From: Gammaproteobacteria bacterium | GTDB lineage: Bacteria > Pseudomonadota > Gammaproteobacteria > Pseudomonadales > Azotimanducaceae | Length of the DNA: 45,251 nt | Assembly (NCBI GenBank): GCA_018665025.1 | Contig: JABJED010000120.1 | Location: forward strand, 1 to 45,251 | Reading direction: 5' to 3' | Part shown: piece by piece, positions 19,208 to 31,069 of the stretch | How the letters are laid out: every line of letters starts with the position of its first letter | Numbering within the stretch: position 1 is the first letter of the stretch | Translations under genes and position numbers: made by a program | The notes under the pieces: generated by a model | What the model was told of the DNA's origin: nothing | Database searches by the model: none | The model's input: the letters and a program-made list of their open reading frames with translations, nothing else

Positions 19208-19576
19208 GTGATTGCATTAATAATAAAAGCTACCGGTGGTGAGGAAAATCCTCTTGGGCCTGACAGAGATACAGGGGTTCTAGAAGCACCCGTAGAACCC
19301 AAGATAAAAAAACCGCCACTATATAGAGTGGTCTTACTGAATGATGACTACACTCCAATGGAGTTCGTGGTTGAAGTGCTACAATCGTTTTTTGGGCTGG
19401 ACAGGGAAAGAGCCACCCAGGTGATGCTTGCGGTTCACACGCAAGGCAAGGCAACCTGCGGGATTTTCCCCAGGGACATTGCAGAAACCAAGTCTGCGCA
19501 GGTCAATCAGTACGCGCAGGAAAACCAACATCCGCTGATTTCAGAAATTGAAGCGGTAGAAGACGATGATGATTAG
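19208..19576 (+). CDS. clpS: ClpS, N-degron adaptor for ClpAP
   Basis: A 122-residue adaptor that delivers proteins with N-terminal Leu, Phe, Tyr or Trp to ClpAP. The core [23 protein letters not shown] contains the N-degron pocket residues, and the [24 protein letters not shown] segment follows. The N-terminal extension is about 35 residues, as expected for the tail that engages the ClpA pore. The start is a GTG; no better ATG lies before the conserved core. It is 18 bp upstream of clpA and surely co-transcribed with it. Confidence 0.93.
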   Translation: MIALIIKATGGEENPLGPDRDTGVLEAPVEPKIKKPPLYRVVLLNDDYTPMEFVVEVLQSFFGLDRERATQVMLAVHTQGKATCGIFPRDIAETKSAQVNQYAQENQHPLISEIEAVEDDDD

Positions 19577-19594
19577 AGGAAGACGTTACCTACT

Positions 19595-21853
19595 ATGTTA
19601 AGCAGAGAACTTGAAGTAACCCTGAACCTGGCTTTTAAAGATGCCAGGCAAAAACGGCATGAACTGATGTCTGTTGAGCACTTGTTGCTATCCTTATTGG
19701 ACAACACTTCTGCTGTTTCTGTGCTCGGTGCATGTGGTGCAGATATCGAAAAACTTCGAACAGAACTGGAAGAGTTTCTTGAGGCTACAACCCCGCTAAT
19801 TCCACAAAATGAGAATGATCGCGAAACGCAGCCCACACTCGGGTTTCAGCGCGTGCTGCAGCGATCAGTCTTTCACGTGCAGTCCAGTGGCAAGAAAGAG
19901 GTCGATGGTGCCAACGTACTGGTTGCAATATTTAGCGAACAGGAAAGCCATGCCGTCTTTCTGTTGAAGCAACAGGATGTTAATCGCATCGATATTGTTA
20001 ATTTCATCGCTCATGGAGTGGGTAAAGAAGGTGAGGAATCTGAAACACCAGGAGAAGGTATTTCAGAAGGAGAGGAAGAAGGCGAGAAGCAGGCGAGCGC
20101 TCTTGAATCCTACGCAACCAATCTGAACGAGCAAGCCAGAAAAGGGCTGATTGACCCGCTTATAGGTCGAAGCTCGGAAGTTGAACGAGTCATCCAAACC
20201 CTATCTCGTCGACGCAAGAACAACCCGTTGTTGGTTGGCGAGTCTGGCGTTGGAAAGACTGCAATTGCAGAAGGCCTTGCCAAATTAATCGTTGATGGGC
20301 AGGTGCCCGATATCATCGAGGAAAGTACCGTTCATGCCCTTGATCTTGGTGCGTTACTCGCAGGTACCAAGTATCGGGGTGACTTTGAGAAGCGGCTGAA
20401 GTCACTGTTGAATGAGCTGAAAGACACGCCTGACCAGATCCTGTTTATTGACGAGATTCACACCATCATTGGTGCGGGAGCGGCATCTGGTGGTGTGATG
20501 GACGCATCGAATCTGCTCAAGCCACTGCTTGCATCAGGAGAGATACGTTGTCTTGGCTCGACCACCTACCAGGAATACAGGGGGATCTTTGACAAGGACA
20601 GAGCGTTGTCGCGTCGGTTCCAGAAGATCGATGTCAATGAACCTAACGTCGAAGACACCTACAAAATTCTCAAAGGGCTCAAGACTCGCTTCGAGGAGCA
20701 TCATCAGCTTAAGTACACTGATCGTGCGCTGCGGGTAGCCGCCGAACTGGCCGACAAATACATTAACGATCGCTTCATGCCCGACAAGGCAATAGATGTG
20801 ATTGATGAAGCCGGCGCCTATCAGCAGCTGCAACCCCCGAGCCGCCGCAAAAAGCAGATCTCTGTCGGTGACGTAGAGCAAATAGTCGCTAAGATAGCGC
20901 GGATACCGCCAAAGACCGTTTCCAGTAGTGATAAGTCAGCACTCAGGGACCTTGAAACTAACCTTAAGATGGTGATCTTCGGCCAGGATCCGGCGATCAA
21001 TAGCTTGTCCAGTGCGATAAAACTATCTCGAGCGGGTTTGAAAGAAGAAGGCAAACCCATCGGTTCGTTCCTGTTCAGTGGCCCAACCGGTGTCGGTAAA
21101 ACCGAGGTCTGTCGCCAGCTGGCCAATATTATGGGGATCGACCTGGTTCGCTTTGACATGTCTGAATACATGGAGCGCCACACAGTATCAAGATTGATAG
21201 GTGCACCTCCGGGATACATTGGTTACGACCAGGGTGGTCAGCTAACAGAGGCCATATCAAAGCAACCGCATTGTGTGTTGCTCCTGGATGAAATCGAAAA
21301 AGCCCATCCGGAAGTATTTAACCTGTTACTACAGGTGTTCGATCACGGTACGTTGACCGATAACAATGGGCGCAAAGCTGATTTCCGAAACGTAATCATT
21401 GTCATGACTACCAATGCCGGGGCCCAGGAAATGAGTCGGAATTCCATAGGTTTTCAGACTCAGGATCACGCCACAGATGGTATGGAAATCCTCAAGAAAA
21501 TATTTACGCCCGAGTTCAGGAACAGGCTTGATGCGATTATCCCGTTCGCATCACTATCCAAGGATGTGATTAAGACAGTCGTGGACAAGTTCCTGGTTGA
21601 GATCCAGGTACAATTGGACGATAAAAAAGTTCAGCTGGAGGTGTCCGACGAAGCGCGAGTCTGGCTTGCGGATAATGGCTATGACGAAAAGATGGGCGCA
21701 AGGCCCATGCAGCGCCTCATCCAGAATCGTATCAAAAAAGATCTGGCTGAAGATATCCTGTTTGGAAAACTATCGAATGGGGGTGGCGTGGTGCATGTGA
21801 CGGTAGAAGATGGTGACCTGTCCCTCGTGATCGAGGAACCAGAGACGGTCTGA
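19595..21853 (+). CDS. clpA: ClpA, AAA+ unfoldase of ClpAP
   Basis: A 752-residue double AAA+ ATPase, close to E. coli ClpA in length. The N-domain (1-140) binds ClpS. The D1 module has Walker A GESGVGKT at about 215-222 and Walker B in ILFIDEIHTIIGAG; D2 has GPTGVGKT at about 496-503 and LLLDEIEKAHPEVF. There is no ClpB-type middle coiled coil. An acidic linker rich in Glu joins the N-domain to D1. It converges on infA with only two bases between the stops. The ClpP protease itself is not in the window. Confidence 0.97.
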   Translation: MLSRELEVTLNLAFKDARQKRHELMSVEHLLLSLLDNTSAVSVLGACGADIEKLRTELEEFLEATTPLIPQNENDRETQPTLGFQRVLQRSVFHVQSSGKKEVDGANVLVAIFSEQESHAVFLLKQQDVNRIDIVNFIAHGVGKEGEESETPGEGISEGEEEGEKQASALESYATNLNEQARKGLIDPLIGRSSEVERVIQTLSRRRKNNPLLVGESGVGKTAIAEGLAKLIVDGQVPDIIEESTVHALDLGALLAGTKYRGDFEKRLKSLLNELKDTPDQILFIDEIHTIIGAGAASGGVMDASNLLKPLLASGEIRCLGSTTYQEYRGIFDKDRALSRRFQKIDVNEPNVEDTYKILKGLKTRFEEHHQLKYTDRALRVAAELADKYINDRFMPDKAIDVIDEAGAYQQLQPPSRRKKQISVGDVEQIVAKIARIPPKTVSSSDKSALRDLETNLKMVIFGQDPAINSLSSAIKLSRAGLKEEGKPIGSFLFSGPTGVGKTEVCRQLANIMGIDLVRFDMSEYMERHTVSRLIGAPPGYIGYDQGGQLTEAISKQPHCVLLLDEIEKAHPEVFNLLLQVFDHGTLTDNNGRKADFRNVIIVMTTNAGAQEMSRNSIGFQTQDHATDGMEILKKIFTPEFRNRLDAIIPFASLSKDVIKTVVDKFLVEIQVQLDDKKVQLEVSDEARVWLADNGYDEKMGARPMQRLIQNRIKKDLAEDILFGKLSNGGGVVHVTVEDGDLSLVIEEPETV

Positions 21854-21855
21854 GC

Positions 21856-22071
21856 TTATTCGCGGAAGGTGATTCTGCCTTTTGAGAGGTCATACGGTGT
21901 GAGTTCTACTTTCACCGTATCGCCGGTCAGAATCTTGATGTAATTCTTTCGCATCTTGCCGCTGATGTGTGCGGTTACTACGTGTCCGTTTTCAAGTTCT
22001 ACTCGAAACATCGTATTGGGCATGGTATCTATTACCTTTCCCGACATCTGTATTTGTTCTTCCTTGGCCAT
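21856..22071 (-). CDS. infA: Translation initiation factor IF-1
   Basis: A 71-residue OB-fold (S1-like) protein that occupies the ribosomal A site of the 30S subunit during initiation. The sequence is canonical: [37 protein letters not shown] and [11 protein letters not shown] at the C-terminus. It is monocistronic in appearance or the last gene of the aat-bpt-infA run, with 62 bp between it and bpt. Confidence 0.98.
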   Translation of the reverse strand: MAKEEQIQMSGKVIDTMPNTMFRVELENGHVVTAHISGKMRKNYIKILTGDTVKVELTPYDLSKGRITFRE

Positions 22072-22133
22072 TGTTCCTCTGGGGGTTGGTTTTAACGGCG
22101 AGCATTGTGCCCCCTACTCATCACCAATGCAAA

Positions 22134-22844
22134 TCAAGCGTCTATGCCAACCCAGCTATTGTTGACGTACAGTTCGATGGGTTTGTATTCCATCTTGTAG
22201 TTCATCTTCTGGCACTGCTTGATCCAGTATCCAAGATAAAGGAACTCAAGATTCTGGGCCTGAGCCTCACCGATCAGCCACAGTACAGAGAACACTCCAA
22301 GTGCTCTGCTATGTTCATCAGTATCAAAGAAGGTATAGATAGCGGAAAGCCCATCATTGAGTTCATCGGCAACTGCAACCGCTAACAACTGTCCTGAGTT
22401 GCGGAATTCATAGAAACTTGCCTCTGCGCGCCCGTCTACCAGAAAGCTCTGAAACTGGTCTCTTGATGCCGGATACATATCACCATCTGAATGTCTCTCG
22501 GAAATGTATTTTTCGTAAAGTGAGAAATATTCTTCAGTGAACCGTGGTGAGTGCTTCGTCACGGTAAGTGCTTCATTCGTTTTACGAGCCCGTCGATGTT
22601 TGCGTTTATCAGTGAACTGGGCCACGGGAATTCGTACCGGAATACAGGCCGCACACGTCTGGCAGTAGGGCCTGTAAATGTGGCTGCCGCTTCGCCTGAA
22701 ACCAACCGCAGATAATGCCGAATACAAATCCTTATCTATTTCCGTGAGGGGATCGGCGAACAGGGTAATAGCCTGTTTACCGTCCAGGTAACTGCAGTCA
22801 TGGGGCGGTGTCGTAAAAAATCTGAGTTCTGATAGCGAAGTCAT
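22134..22844 (-). CDS. bpt: Bpt, Asp/Glu N-terminal leucyltransferase
   Basis: A 236-residue aminoacyl-tRNA-protein transferase that adds Leu from Leu-tRNA to proteins with N-terminal Asp or Glu, creating a ClpS degron. It belongs to the eukaryotic ATE1-like fold group. The Cys-rich N-terminus RPYCQTCAACIPVRIPV is present, followed by RRARKTNE, ERHSDGDMYP and YTFFDTDEHSRALG. Length agrees with bacterial Bpt rather than eukaryotic Ate1. It follows aat by about 10 bp and precedes infA. Confidence 0.94.
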   Translation of the reverse strand: MTSLSELRFFTTPPHDCSYLDGKQAITLFADPLTEIDKDLYSALSAVGFRRSGSHIYRPYCQTCAACIPVRIPVAQFTDKRKHRRARKTNEALTVTKHSPRFTEEYFSLYEKYISERHSDGDMYPASRDQFQSFLVDGRAEASFYEFRNSGQLLAVAVADELNDGLSAIYTFFDTDEHSRALGVFSVLWLIGEAQAQNLEFLYLGYWIKQCQKMNYKMEYKPIELYVNNSWVGIDA

Positions 22845-22853
22845 TGGAATAAC

Positions 22854-23561
22854 TTACCAGATTACGGGGCAAACGCCACGTAGCTGCGACCAGTCAATAG
22901 ACGGCTGATCAATGTGTTTATTGAGGATCTGACGAAATTGGTCACGGGGCAACTCAAAGGCGCCCAACGATAGTAAGTGGGGGTTAGGCAGCTGGCAATC
23001 AACCATAGGACAACCTGCATTTGCCATTGTTCTCATCAGACCCGTGAAAGCCAGTTTTGATGCGTCTGTAACATGATGGAACATAGACTCTCCAAAAAAA
23101 AGATTACCAATGGATAGCCCGTACAGCCCACCGCAAAGTGTCCCGTTAATGTAGCACTCGAAAGAATGAGCGAAACCCGAATCATGCAGGTTGAGATAGG
23201 CGGCCTTCATTTCGTCGGTAATCCAGGTACCCTCATCGCCTGAACGCAACTGGCAGTAATCGATTACCTGTGAAAAAGCGTCGTCGATTCTGAGCTCGAA
23301 GTCAGCCTTTCTTATTCGTTTGGCCAAACTTCGGCCGGGGGAAAAAGATGTGGGGTCAATCACGCATCTGGAGTCAGGTGACCACCACAATATAGGCTGG
23401 TCGTCATCAAACCAGGGAAAGATACCCTGGCGATAGGCTGCTATCAGGCGGGCCTCTGAAAGATCACCACCAGCAGCTAGCAATCCATTGGGGTCGGTAA
23501 GCGCGTCGTCGATATCGGGAAATAGGGTGGGATCCTCGGACAACCACACCAGAGCGTTCAT
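22854..23561 (-). CDS. aat: Aat, leucyl/phenylalanyl-tRNA-protein transferase
   Basis: A 235-residue GNAT-fold transferase that attaches Leu or Phe to the N-terminus of proteins beginning with Arg or Lys, marking them for ClpS-ClpAP. The protein shows GLLAAGGDLS, AYRQGIFPWF, the ILWWSPDSRCV segment, and the GGLYGLSIGNLFFGESMFH core with DCQLPNPHLLSLGA. It sits 12 bp downstream of trxB and 10 bp upstream of bpt. The aat-bpt-infA order is the one usual in this group of bacteria. Confidence 0.96.
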   Translation of the reverse strand: MNALVWLSEDPTLFPDIDDALTDPNGLLAAGGDLSEARLIAAYRQGIFPWFDDDQPILWWSPDSRCVIDPTSFSPGRSLAKRIRKADFELRIDDAFSQVIDYCQLRSGDEGTWITDEMKAAYLNLHDSGFAHSFECYINGTLCGGLYGLSIGNLFFGESMFHHVTDASKLAFTGLMRTMANAGCPMVDCQLPNPHLLSLGAFELPRDQFRQILNKHIDQPSIDWSQLRGVCPVIW

Positions 23562-23573
23562 AATTGATGCCGT

Positions 23574-24551
<978 letters not shown>

Positions 24552-24575
24552 TCATGCTGATTGGGACGAGCTCTG

Positions 24576-24857
24576 CTAGTACTTTTTTCGCAAGGCGATG
24601 AAATCTGCACCCTGGCGGTGTCCCTCGATAATGGACCAAAGGGTGCGGCCCTGATCATCTGTTGCGTCCAGGTCATGATTAGTGTCAACAAAAAAAGCCA
24701 GAAAACGCTCAAAGTCGGCCGGTCGCATTCCACGATAGGCTCTCATTAACACGTGAAAATCGACGTTACCGCCGTAGGCTTCCATTTCAAGGAAAGACTT
24801 CACGCGATCATCATCCCACACTTCATCGGTTACTTGGGGCTGGCTAGGTCCTGCCAT
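24576..24857 (-). CDS. PA4642-family small protein
   Basis: A 93-residue protein of a family I know as PA4642-like, of unknown function. The pattern DDRVKSFLEMEAYGG, HVLMRAYRGMRPADFERFL and a C-terminal GADFIALRKKY covers the whole length. There is no signal peptide or membrane segment. A NHDLDATDDQGRTLW stretch is ankyrin-like in look, as in relatives. It is upstream of trxB on the same strand (57 bp gap) and divergent from ftsK. Confidence 0.8.
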   Translation of the reverse strand: MAGPSQPQVTDEVWDDDRVKSFLEMEAYGGNVDFHVLMRAYRGMRPADFERFLAFFVDTNHDLDATDDQGRTLWSIIEGHRQGADFIALRKKY

Positions 24858-25046
24858 GGGTCCTCTCTTAGGAAACAGTTATTAAAAGTCGGCATTCTAC
24901 ATCAGAACGAAATAACGAGATAGGCTCGTTAACGCATGGCCCTCATTTCGGCGGAGATAAAAACGTTTATACGAGTGCCGTTTAGTTATAATATCTAACA
25001 CTCTGATTTTAAAGATATTCCACGGGACAAACACAGGTTTCCTGAA

Positions 25047-27380
25047 TTGGCACAATCCAAGACAACCAGCAGGAATAAGCCGGATTTTTCGGAACTGCTT
25101 GGTCCCCGGTTGAAAGAGGGTGCGTTCATTGCGTTAATCGCTACCGCACTTTTCCTCACGCTGGCATTAATCAGCTTCGATCGAAATGACCCAGGCTGGA
25201 CCTATACGGGCTCAGACGAAACGGTGAATAACATCGTCGGTTTGAGCGGTGCCTGGATCGCGGACGTCTTCCTGTTTTTCTTCGGCTTCCTGTCTTACCT
25301 GTTCCCCATGATGCTTGCTTCCCAGGCCTGGACGATCTTTCGTGAGCGGGAGACAGAGACTGAATTTAACTGGCCTGTATTCATTTTTCGCGGAGTAGGC
25401 CTGTTTTTAACGGTCGGGGCCGGGACTGCTATCGCAGCAATGCATTTTTACGTCTCAGGCGTTGATTACCAGTACGGTAGTGGCGGTATTATCGGTTCAG
25501 AGATTGCAGACCTTCTGATCCCCGTGTTCTCCTATGTGGGTGCTACATTATTCCTGGTGGCGATGTTCCTTTTTGGTCTTACCGCGTTCCTGGATATTTC
25601 CTGGCTCCGTGTAATGGATGCAATTGGCCGCCTTTTCATTGAGATAGCGGCGAGAACCGGCGACACAAGCCATCGCGTATTGGCGATGGTTCAGCAAAAA
25701 CGCGAAATCCAGCGTAGTGCCGAGCATCGACGCGAGGCACTCGAGAAGCATGTTGAGAAGAAGCAGCAACGAGTTACACCGATTATCGAAGTTCCATCGG
25801 CCCACAAGAAAGAAGACAGCAAACGGGTTGCCAGGGAAAGACAGGGAAACCTGTTTCGTATCAGCGCAGTAGATGGACTACCAGCGTTGCATCTGTTGGA
25901 TGAGCAGCAGAAGGACGAAGAACGAGGCTATTCAACCAATGACCTGGAGGCGATGTCACGACTGCTTGAGCTCAAACTCAAAGACTATGGTGTAGAGGCC
26001 GAAGTTGTCGCTGTTTTCCCAGGTCCGGTTATAACAAGATTCGAAATTCAGCCTGCGGCAGGCATTAAGGTGTCGCGCATTTCAGGGTTGGCCAAGGACT
26101 TGGCCCGCTCGCTCGCCGTTATTAGCGTGAGGGTAGTCGAGGTAATACCCGGTAAGTCTGTCGTTGGTGTAGAAATCCCCAATGTGGACCGAGATATTGT
26201 CCTGATGAGCGAGGTCCTAAAGTCAAACGCCTACGATGCCGCCCAGTCTCCACTGTCCCTGGCGCTAGGGCATGATATTGCAGGTCAGCCGGTAGTCGAG
26301 GATCTTGGTAAAATGCCACATCTTCTGGTCGCTGGAACGACCGGCTCCGGTAAGTCCGTCGGTATCAACGCCATGATTCTATCGATCCTGTTTAAGGCGT
26401 CGCCGGAAGATGTCCGGATGATCATGATTGATCCCAAGATGCTTGAACTGGCTGTTTATGAAGGTATACCGCACCTTTTGACACCAGTAGTGACGGATAT
26501 GAAGGACGCCGCCAATGCCCTCCGTTGGTGTGTGGCAGAAATGGAACGTCGCTACCGCCTGATGGCAGCCATGGGGGTCAGGAATGTCGGTGGCTTCAAC
26601 AAGAAAGTTCGTGATGGTAAAAAGAAAGAAGAACCGATCCTGGATCCTTTGTGGCTACCTGATCCACTTCTGGATGAAGCCGACCAGCAAGCGCCTGAAC
26701 TGGAAACGTTGCCGTTCATTGTGGTCGTCGTAGATGAATTTGCTGACATGATGATGATTGTTGGCAAGAAGGTTGAACAGCTGATCGCGCGGATCGCGCA
26801 GAAGGCCCGAGCCGCCGGGATTCACCTGATCCTGGCGACACAAAGACCTTCAGTCGATGTTATTACGGGTCTGATCAAGGCCAATGTACCGACCCGTATC
26901 GCCTTTCAGGTGTCGTCAAAAATCGATTCCAGGACTATCCTCGACCAGGGTGGTGCAGAACAGTTACTTGGGCACGGGGACATGCTTTATCTACCCGCGG
27001 GGTCAGCGCTACCGATCAGGGTTCACGGAGCTTTTGTGGATGATGATGAAGTGCACAGGGTGGTTGAAAGCTGGAAGCAACTCGGGGAACCGAATTATCT
27101 TGAATCAATTGTCAGTGGTGTTTCGGAGAATGAAATGCTGCCTGGGATTGCCGGCGCCGGTGGGGCATCTGACGCCGAGGATGCTGATCCACTTTATGAT
27201 GAGGCCGTGAGCTTTGTAACAGAATCGAGGCGTGCTTCAATTTCCGCGGTGCAGCGAAAACTGAGGATTGGCTATAACCGGGCCGCGCGCATGATCGAAA
27301 CAATGGAGACGGCAGGTGTGGTAAGTGAAATGGGCAGCAATGGTTCAAGGGAAGTTCTGGCTAATGCACCGCCTAAGTAA
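25047..27380 (+). CDS. ftsK: FtsK, DNA translocase of cell division
   Basis: A 777-residue septal DNA pump. The first 200 residues hold four membrane helices, anchoring it at the division site; a short basic linker is far shorter than in E. coli and like that of Pseudomonas. The motor has Walker A GTTGSGKS at 430-437 and Walker B in [14 protein letters not shown]. The gamma winged helix at the C-terminus ([21 protein letters not shown]) reads KOPS and activates XerCD at dif. The start is a TTG at 25047; no ATG suits the N-terminus. It overlaps lolA. A TATAAT at 24987-24992 may belong to its promoter. Confidence 0.96.
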   Translation: MAQSKTTSRNKPDFSELLGPRLKEGAFIALIATALFLTLALISFDRNDPGWTYTGSDETVNNIVGLSGAWIADVFLFFFGFLSYLFPMMLASQAWTIFRERETETEFNWPVFIFRGVGLFLTVGAGTAIAAMHFYVSGVDYQYGSGGIIGSEIADLLIPVFSYVGATLFLVAMFLFGLTAFLDISWLRVMDAIGRLFIEIAARTGDTSHRVLAMVQQKREIQRSAEHRREALEKHVEKKQQRVTPIIEVPSAHKKEDSKRVARERQGNLFRISAVDGLPALHLLDEQQKDEERGYSTNDLEAMSRLLELKLKDYGVEAEVVAVFPGPVITRFEIQPAAGIKVSRISGLAKDLARSLAVISVRVVEVIPGKSVVGVEIPNVDRDIVLMSEVLKSNAYDAAQSPLSLALGHDIAGQPVVEDLGKMPHLLVAGTTGSGKSVGINAMILSILFKASPEDVRMIMIDPKMLELAVYEGIPHLLTPVVTDMKDAANALRWCVAEMERRYRLMAAMGVRNVGGFNKKVRDGKKKEEPILDPLWLPDPLLDEADQQAPELETLPFIVVVVDEFADMMMIVGKKVEQLIARIAQKARAAGIHLILATQRPSVDVITGLIKANVPTRIAFQVSSKIDSRTILDQGGAEQLLGHGDMLYLPAGSALPIRVHGAFVDDDEVHRVVESWKQLGEPNYLESIVSGVSENEMLPGIAGAGGASDAEDADPLYDEAVSFVTESRRASISAVQRKLRIGYNRAARMIETMETAGVVSEMGSNGSREVLANAPPK

Positions 27381-27999
27381 ATCTATCGTCATGTGCATGA
27401 TCGCCTGCACAGCAGCATTTTCGGATGAAGTGTTTTGCGGCGAGCAGCCTGGAGCAGAGGAGCGCCTGGTTCGCATTCTTGACAGTCTGCAAACACTGCA
27501 TGCTGAATTTGCACATGAGGCGGCACCTTCAGAAATCCAGACCGGTGAGATCTGGTTAAAGAAACCGGGTCTATTCAGGGTAGAGACAGGTGCGCCGATG
27601 AGCCAGACAATCGTGTCTGATGGTGTATCCATGTGGACCCATGACAGGGACCTGGAACAGGTCATCATTAGCCCGCTAAACACTCGGGTGGATGAAATGC
27701 CGATATTACTGTTTTCAGGAGAACCAGAAGCGATCGCCCAGAACTACACCATCGAGTTTTTCGAGAGTGAACAAATACAGCGCTTCCTGCTGACACCGTT
27801 CGACAGCACTAACCTCATTACGAAACTGGTACTTTCCTTCCAAGACAACCAGCCGATTAGTATCTCGGTAGAGAATGCCATGCAGGAACGAACTACCATA
27901 AAACTTAGCAATGTGGGTGAACTGGTTGATCTAACCGAACAGATGTTTACATTGCAGGTGCCTGAATTTGCTGACGTCATTGATGATCGTCCAGGCTAA
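27364..27999 (+). CDS. lolA: LolA, periplasmic lipoprotein carrier
   Basis: A protein of about 211 residues that carries lipoproteins from LolCDE to LolB. The N-terminus is a signal peptide ([19 protein letters not shown]). The mature part has [29 protein letters not shown] and [19 protein letters not shown], the standard LolA strands. The ATG at 27364 overlaps the ftsK end by 17 bases; an ATG at 27391 would leave a truncated leader. The stop TAATG overlaps the rarA start by one base. Confidence 0.92.
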   Translation: MHRLSKSIVMCMIACTAAFSDEVFCGEQPGAEERLVRILDSLQTLHAEFAHEAAPSEIQTGEIWLKKPGLFRVETGAPMSQTIVSDGVSMWTHDRDLEQVIISPLNTRVDEMPILLFSGEPEAIAQNYTIEFFESEQIQRFLLTPFDSTNLITKLVLSFQDNQPISISVENAMQERTTIKLSNVGELVDLTEQMFTLQVPEFADVIDDRPG

Positions 28000-29327
28000 T
28001 GTCGCTGTTTCAACCAGAACAAGGATATCAGCCGCTTGCTTCACGGATGCGTCCAAAACGCCTTTCACAGTACGTTGGCCAGGCGCATCTATTGTCACCC
28101 GGCAAGCCTCTGAGGGAAGCGATCGATAGTTCTCAGTTGCATTCCATGATCCTCTGGGGGCCGCCTGGTGTAGGCAAGACCACCATTGCCAAACTCATTT
28201 CTGAGGTTTGCGATGTACACTTCCAGTCGTTGTCTGCGGTGTTGTCTGGCGTTAAGGATATAAGGGAAGCTATAGCGATTGCGAAGCAGGCCAAGGTGGG
28301 TTCCGGCAGAAAAACACTGTTGTTCATAGATGAAGTTCATCGATTCAACAAATCGCAGCAGGATGCATTCCTGCCACATGTTGAGGACGGAACCGTTATT
28401 TTTGTAGGGGCGACCACCGAAAACCCCTCGTTTGAGTTAAATAACGCACTATTGTCCAGAGCGAGAATCTACAAACTTGAGTCACTGGATGTTGGTCAGC
28501 TTGTTGAAGTGCTCAAACAAGCGATTGGCCAGGATGAGGAACTGGCTGATAAATCAGTATCCGCCGCGGATGAAGTGCTAACTGTTATCGCCAGGGCTGC
28601 AGATGGTGATGCCAGGCGTGCACTTAATATCCTGGAGGTGGCGTCTGATATGGCGGGCGGTTCAGACCTCACTGAGGAGCTCCTGGGAGAAGTCTTCGGT
28701 GACGAGCTAAGGAGATTCGACAAGGGCGGCGACATTTTCTACGAACAGATTTCCGCTTTGCATAAAGCGGTGAGAGGGTCGGACCCTGATGGTTCACTTT
28801 ACTGGTTCGTTCGTATGATCGATGGTGGCTGTGATCCTGTCTATATCGCTCGGCGAGTCGTCAGGATGGCGACTGAGGATATTGGCAATGCGGATCCCAG
28901 GGCGCTGGAAATCGCGCTCAATGCCTGGTCGGTTCAGGAGCGGTTGGGTAGTCCGGAAGGTGAATTGGCCATTGCACAGGCGGTGGCCTATCTTGCGGTC
29001 GCAGCGAAAAGTAATGCAGTTTACGCTGCGGTCGGTGCGATCAAGCAAGTGGTAGCAGAGACAGGTTCGCTTGAAGTCCCGATGCATATTCGAAATGCAC
29101 CCACCGCTATGATGGAAAAGATGGGTTACGGTGACGATTACCAGTACGCCCACAATCACGAAGATGCTTTTGTGCCGGGCGAATCCTATGTGCCACCCGA
29201 ACTGCATGGTGTACAGTTCTATCATCCGGTTGCACGGGGCACCGAGACCAAAATCTCAGAAAAGCTGGACTATCTTCGTAAGCAGAATGAAAGCAGCGAG
29301 TTTCAGCGATATAAGAAGGATAACTAG
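27999..29327 (+). CDS. rarA: RarA (MgsA), replication-associated recombination ATPase
   Basis: A 442-residue AAA+ protein of the clamp-loader clade acting at stalled forks and ssDNA gaps. Walker A GPPGVGKTT and Walker B LLFIDEVHRFNKSQQDAF are clear, with the sensor-1 GATTENPSFELN and arginine finger LLSRARIYKLE. The C-terminal tetramerisation region (GYGDDYQYAHNHEDAF; YVPPELHGVQFYHP) is complete. It is part of the ftsK-lolA-rarA-crcB run with overlapping start and stop codons on both sides. Confidence 0.96.
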   Translation: MSLFQPEQGYQPLASRMRPKRLSQYVGQAHLLSPGKPLREAIDSSQLHSMILWGPPGVGKTTIAKLISEVCDVHFQSLSAVLSGVKDIREAIAIAKQAKVGSGRKTLLFIDEVHRFNKSQQDAFLPHVEDGTVIFVGATTENPSFELNNALLSRARIYKLESLDVGQLVEVLKQAIGQDEELADKSVSAADEVLTVIARAADGDARRALNILEVASDMAGGSDLTEELLGEVFGDELRRFDKGGDIFYEQISALHKAVRGSDPDGSLYWFVRMIDGGCDPVYIARRVVRMATEDIGNADPRALEIALNAWSVQERLGSPEGELAIAQAVAYLAVAAKSNAVYAAVGAIKQVVAETGSLEVPMHIRNAPTAMMEKMGYGDDYQYAHNHEDAFVPGESYVPPELHGVQFYHPVARGTETKISEKLDYLRKQNESSEFQRYKKDN

Positions 29328-29722
29328 TGGTGGGTTCAGTGACGGGAACACTTACGGCGATAGCCTTGGGCGGCGCTCTCGGTTCGGTTGCACGCCATGG
29401 AATGACGGTCTATTTTGATCACGTGCTTGGCCGAGATTTCCCCTATGGGATTTTCATCGCGAATATTCTGGGCTCCGCCGCAATGGGTGTGCTCTTTGTG
29501 CTGATTCTTGAGCGGGGTCTGTTATCAGACGTCTGGCGGTCGCTTCTGATGGTGGGCTTCCTCGGAGCATTTACCACTTTCTCGACTTTTTCCCTGCAAA
29601 CCATTGGCCTGCTGCAGGAAGGAAGACTGTTTGCCGCTACGATCTATACCATTGGAAGCGTGCTGCTTAGCATTACTGCTGCCTACCTGGCGATGCTCTC
29701 TACTCGAACGTTTTCCGGTTAA
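29327..29722 (+). CDS. crcB: CrcB/Fluc fluoride channel
   Basis: A 131-residue four-helix membrane protein that exports fluoride as an antiparallel dimer. GGALGSVARH in helix 1, ANILGSAAMGVLF in helix 2 and GFLGAFTTFSTFS, with the Phe box and Na-site segment in helix 3, match the family. The start is GTG at 29327, overlapping the rarA stop by one base; a second GTG follows directly. I saw no fluoride riboswitch upstream, which fits its place inside an operon. Confidence 0.92.
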   Translation: MVGSVTGTLTAIALGGALGSVARHGMTVYFDHVLGRDFPYGIFIANILGSAAMGVLFVLILERGLLSDVWRSLLMVGFLGAFTTFSTFSLQTIGLLQEGRLFAATIYTIGSVLLSITAAYLAMLSTRTFSG

Positions 29723-29745
29723 CGGTCATTGCGATCATCTGGTAA

Positions 29746-31065
<1,320 letters not shown>

Positions 31066-31069
31066 AACT

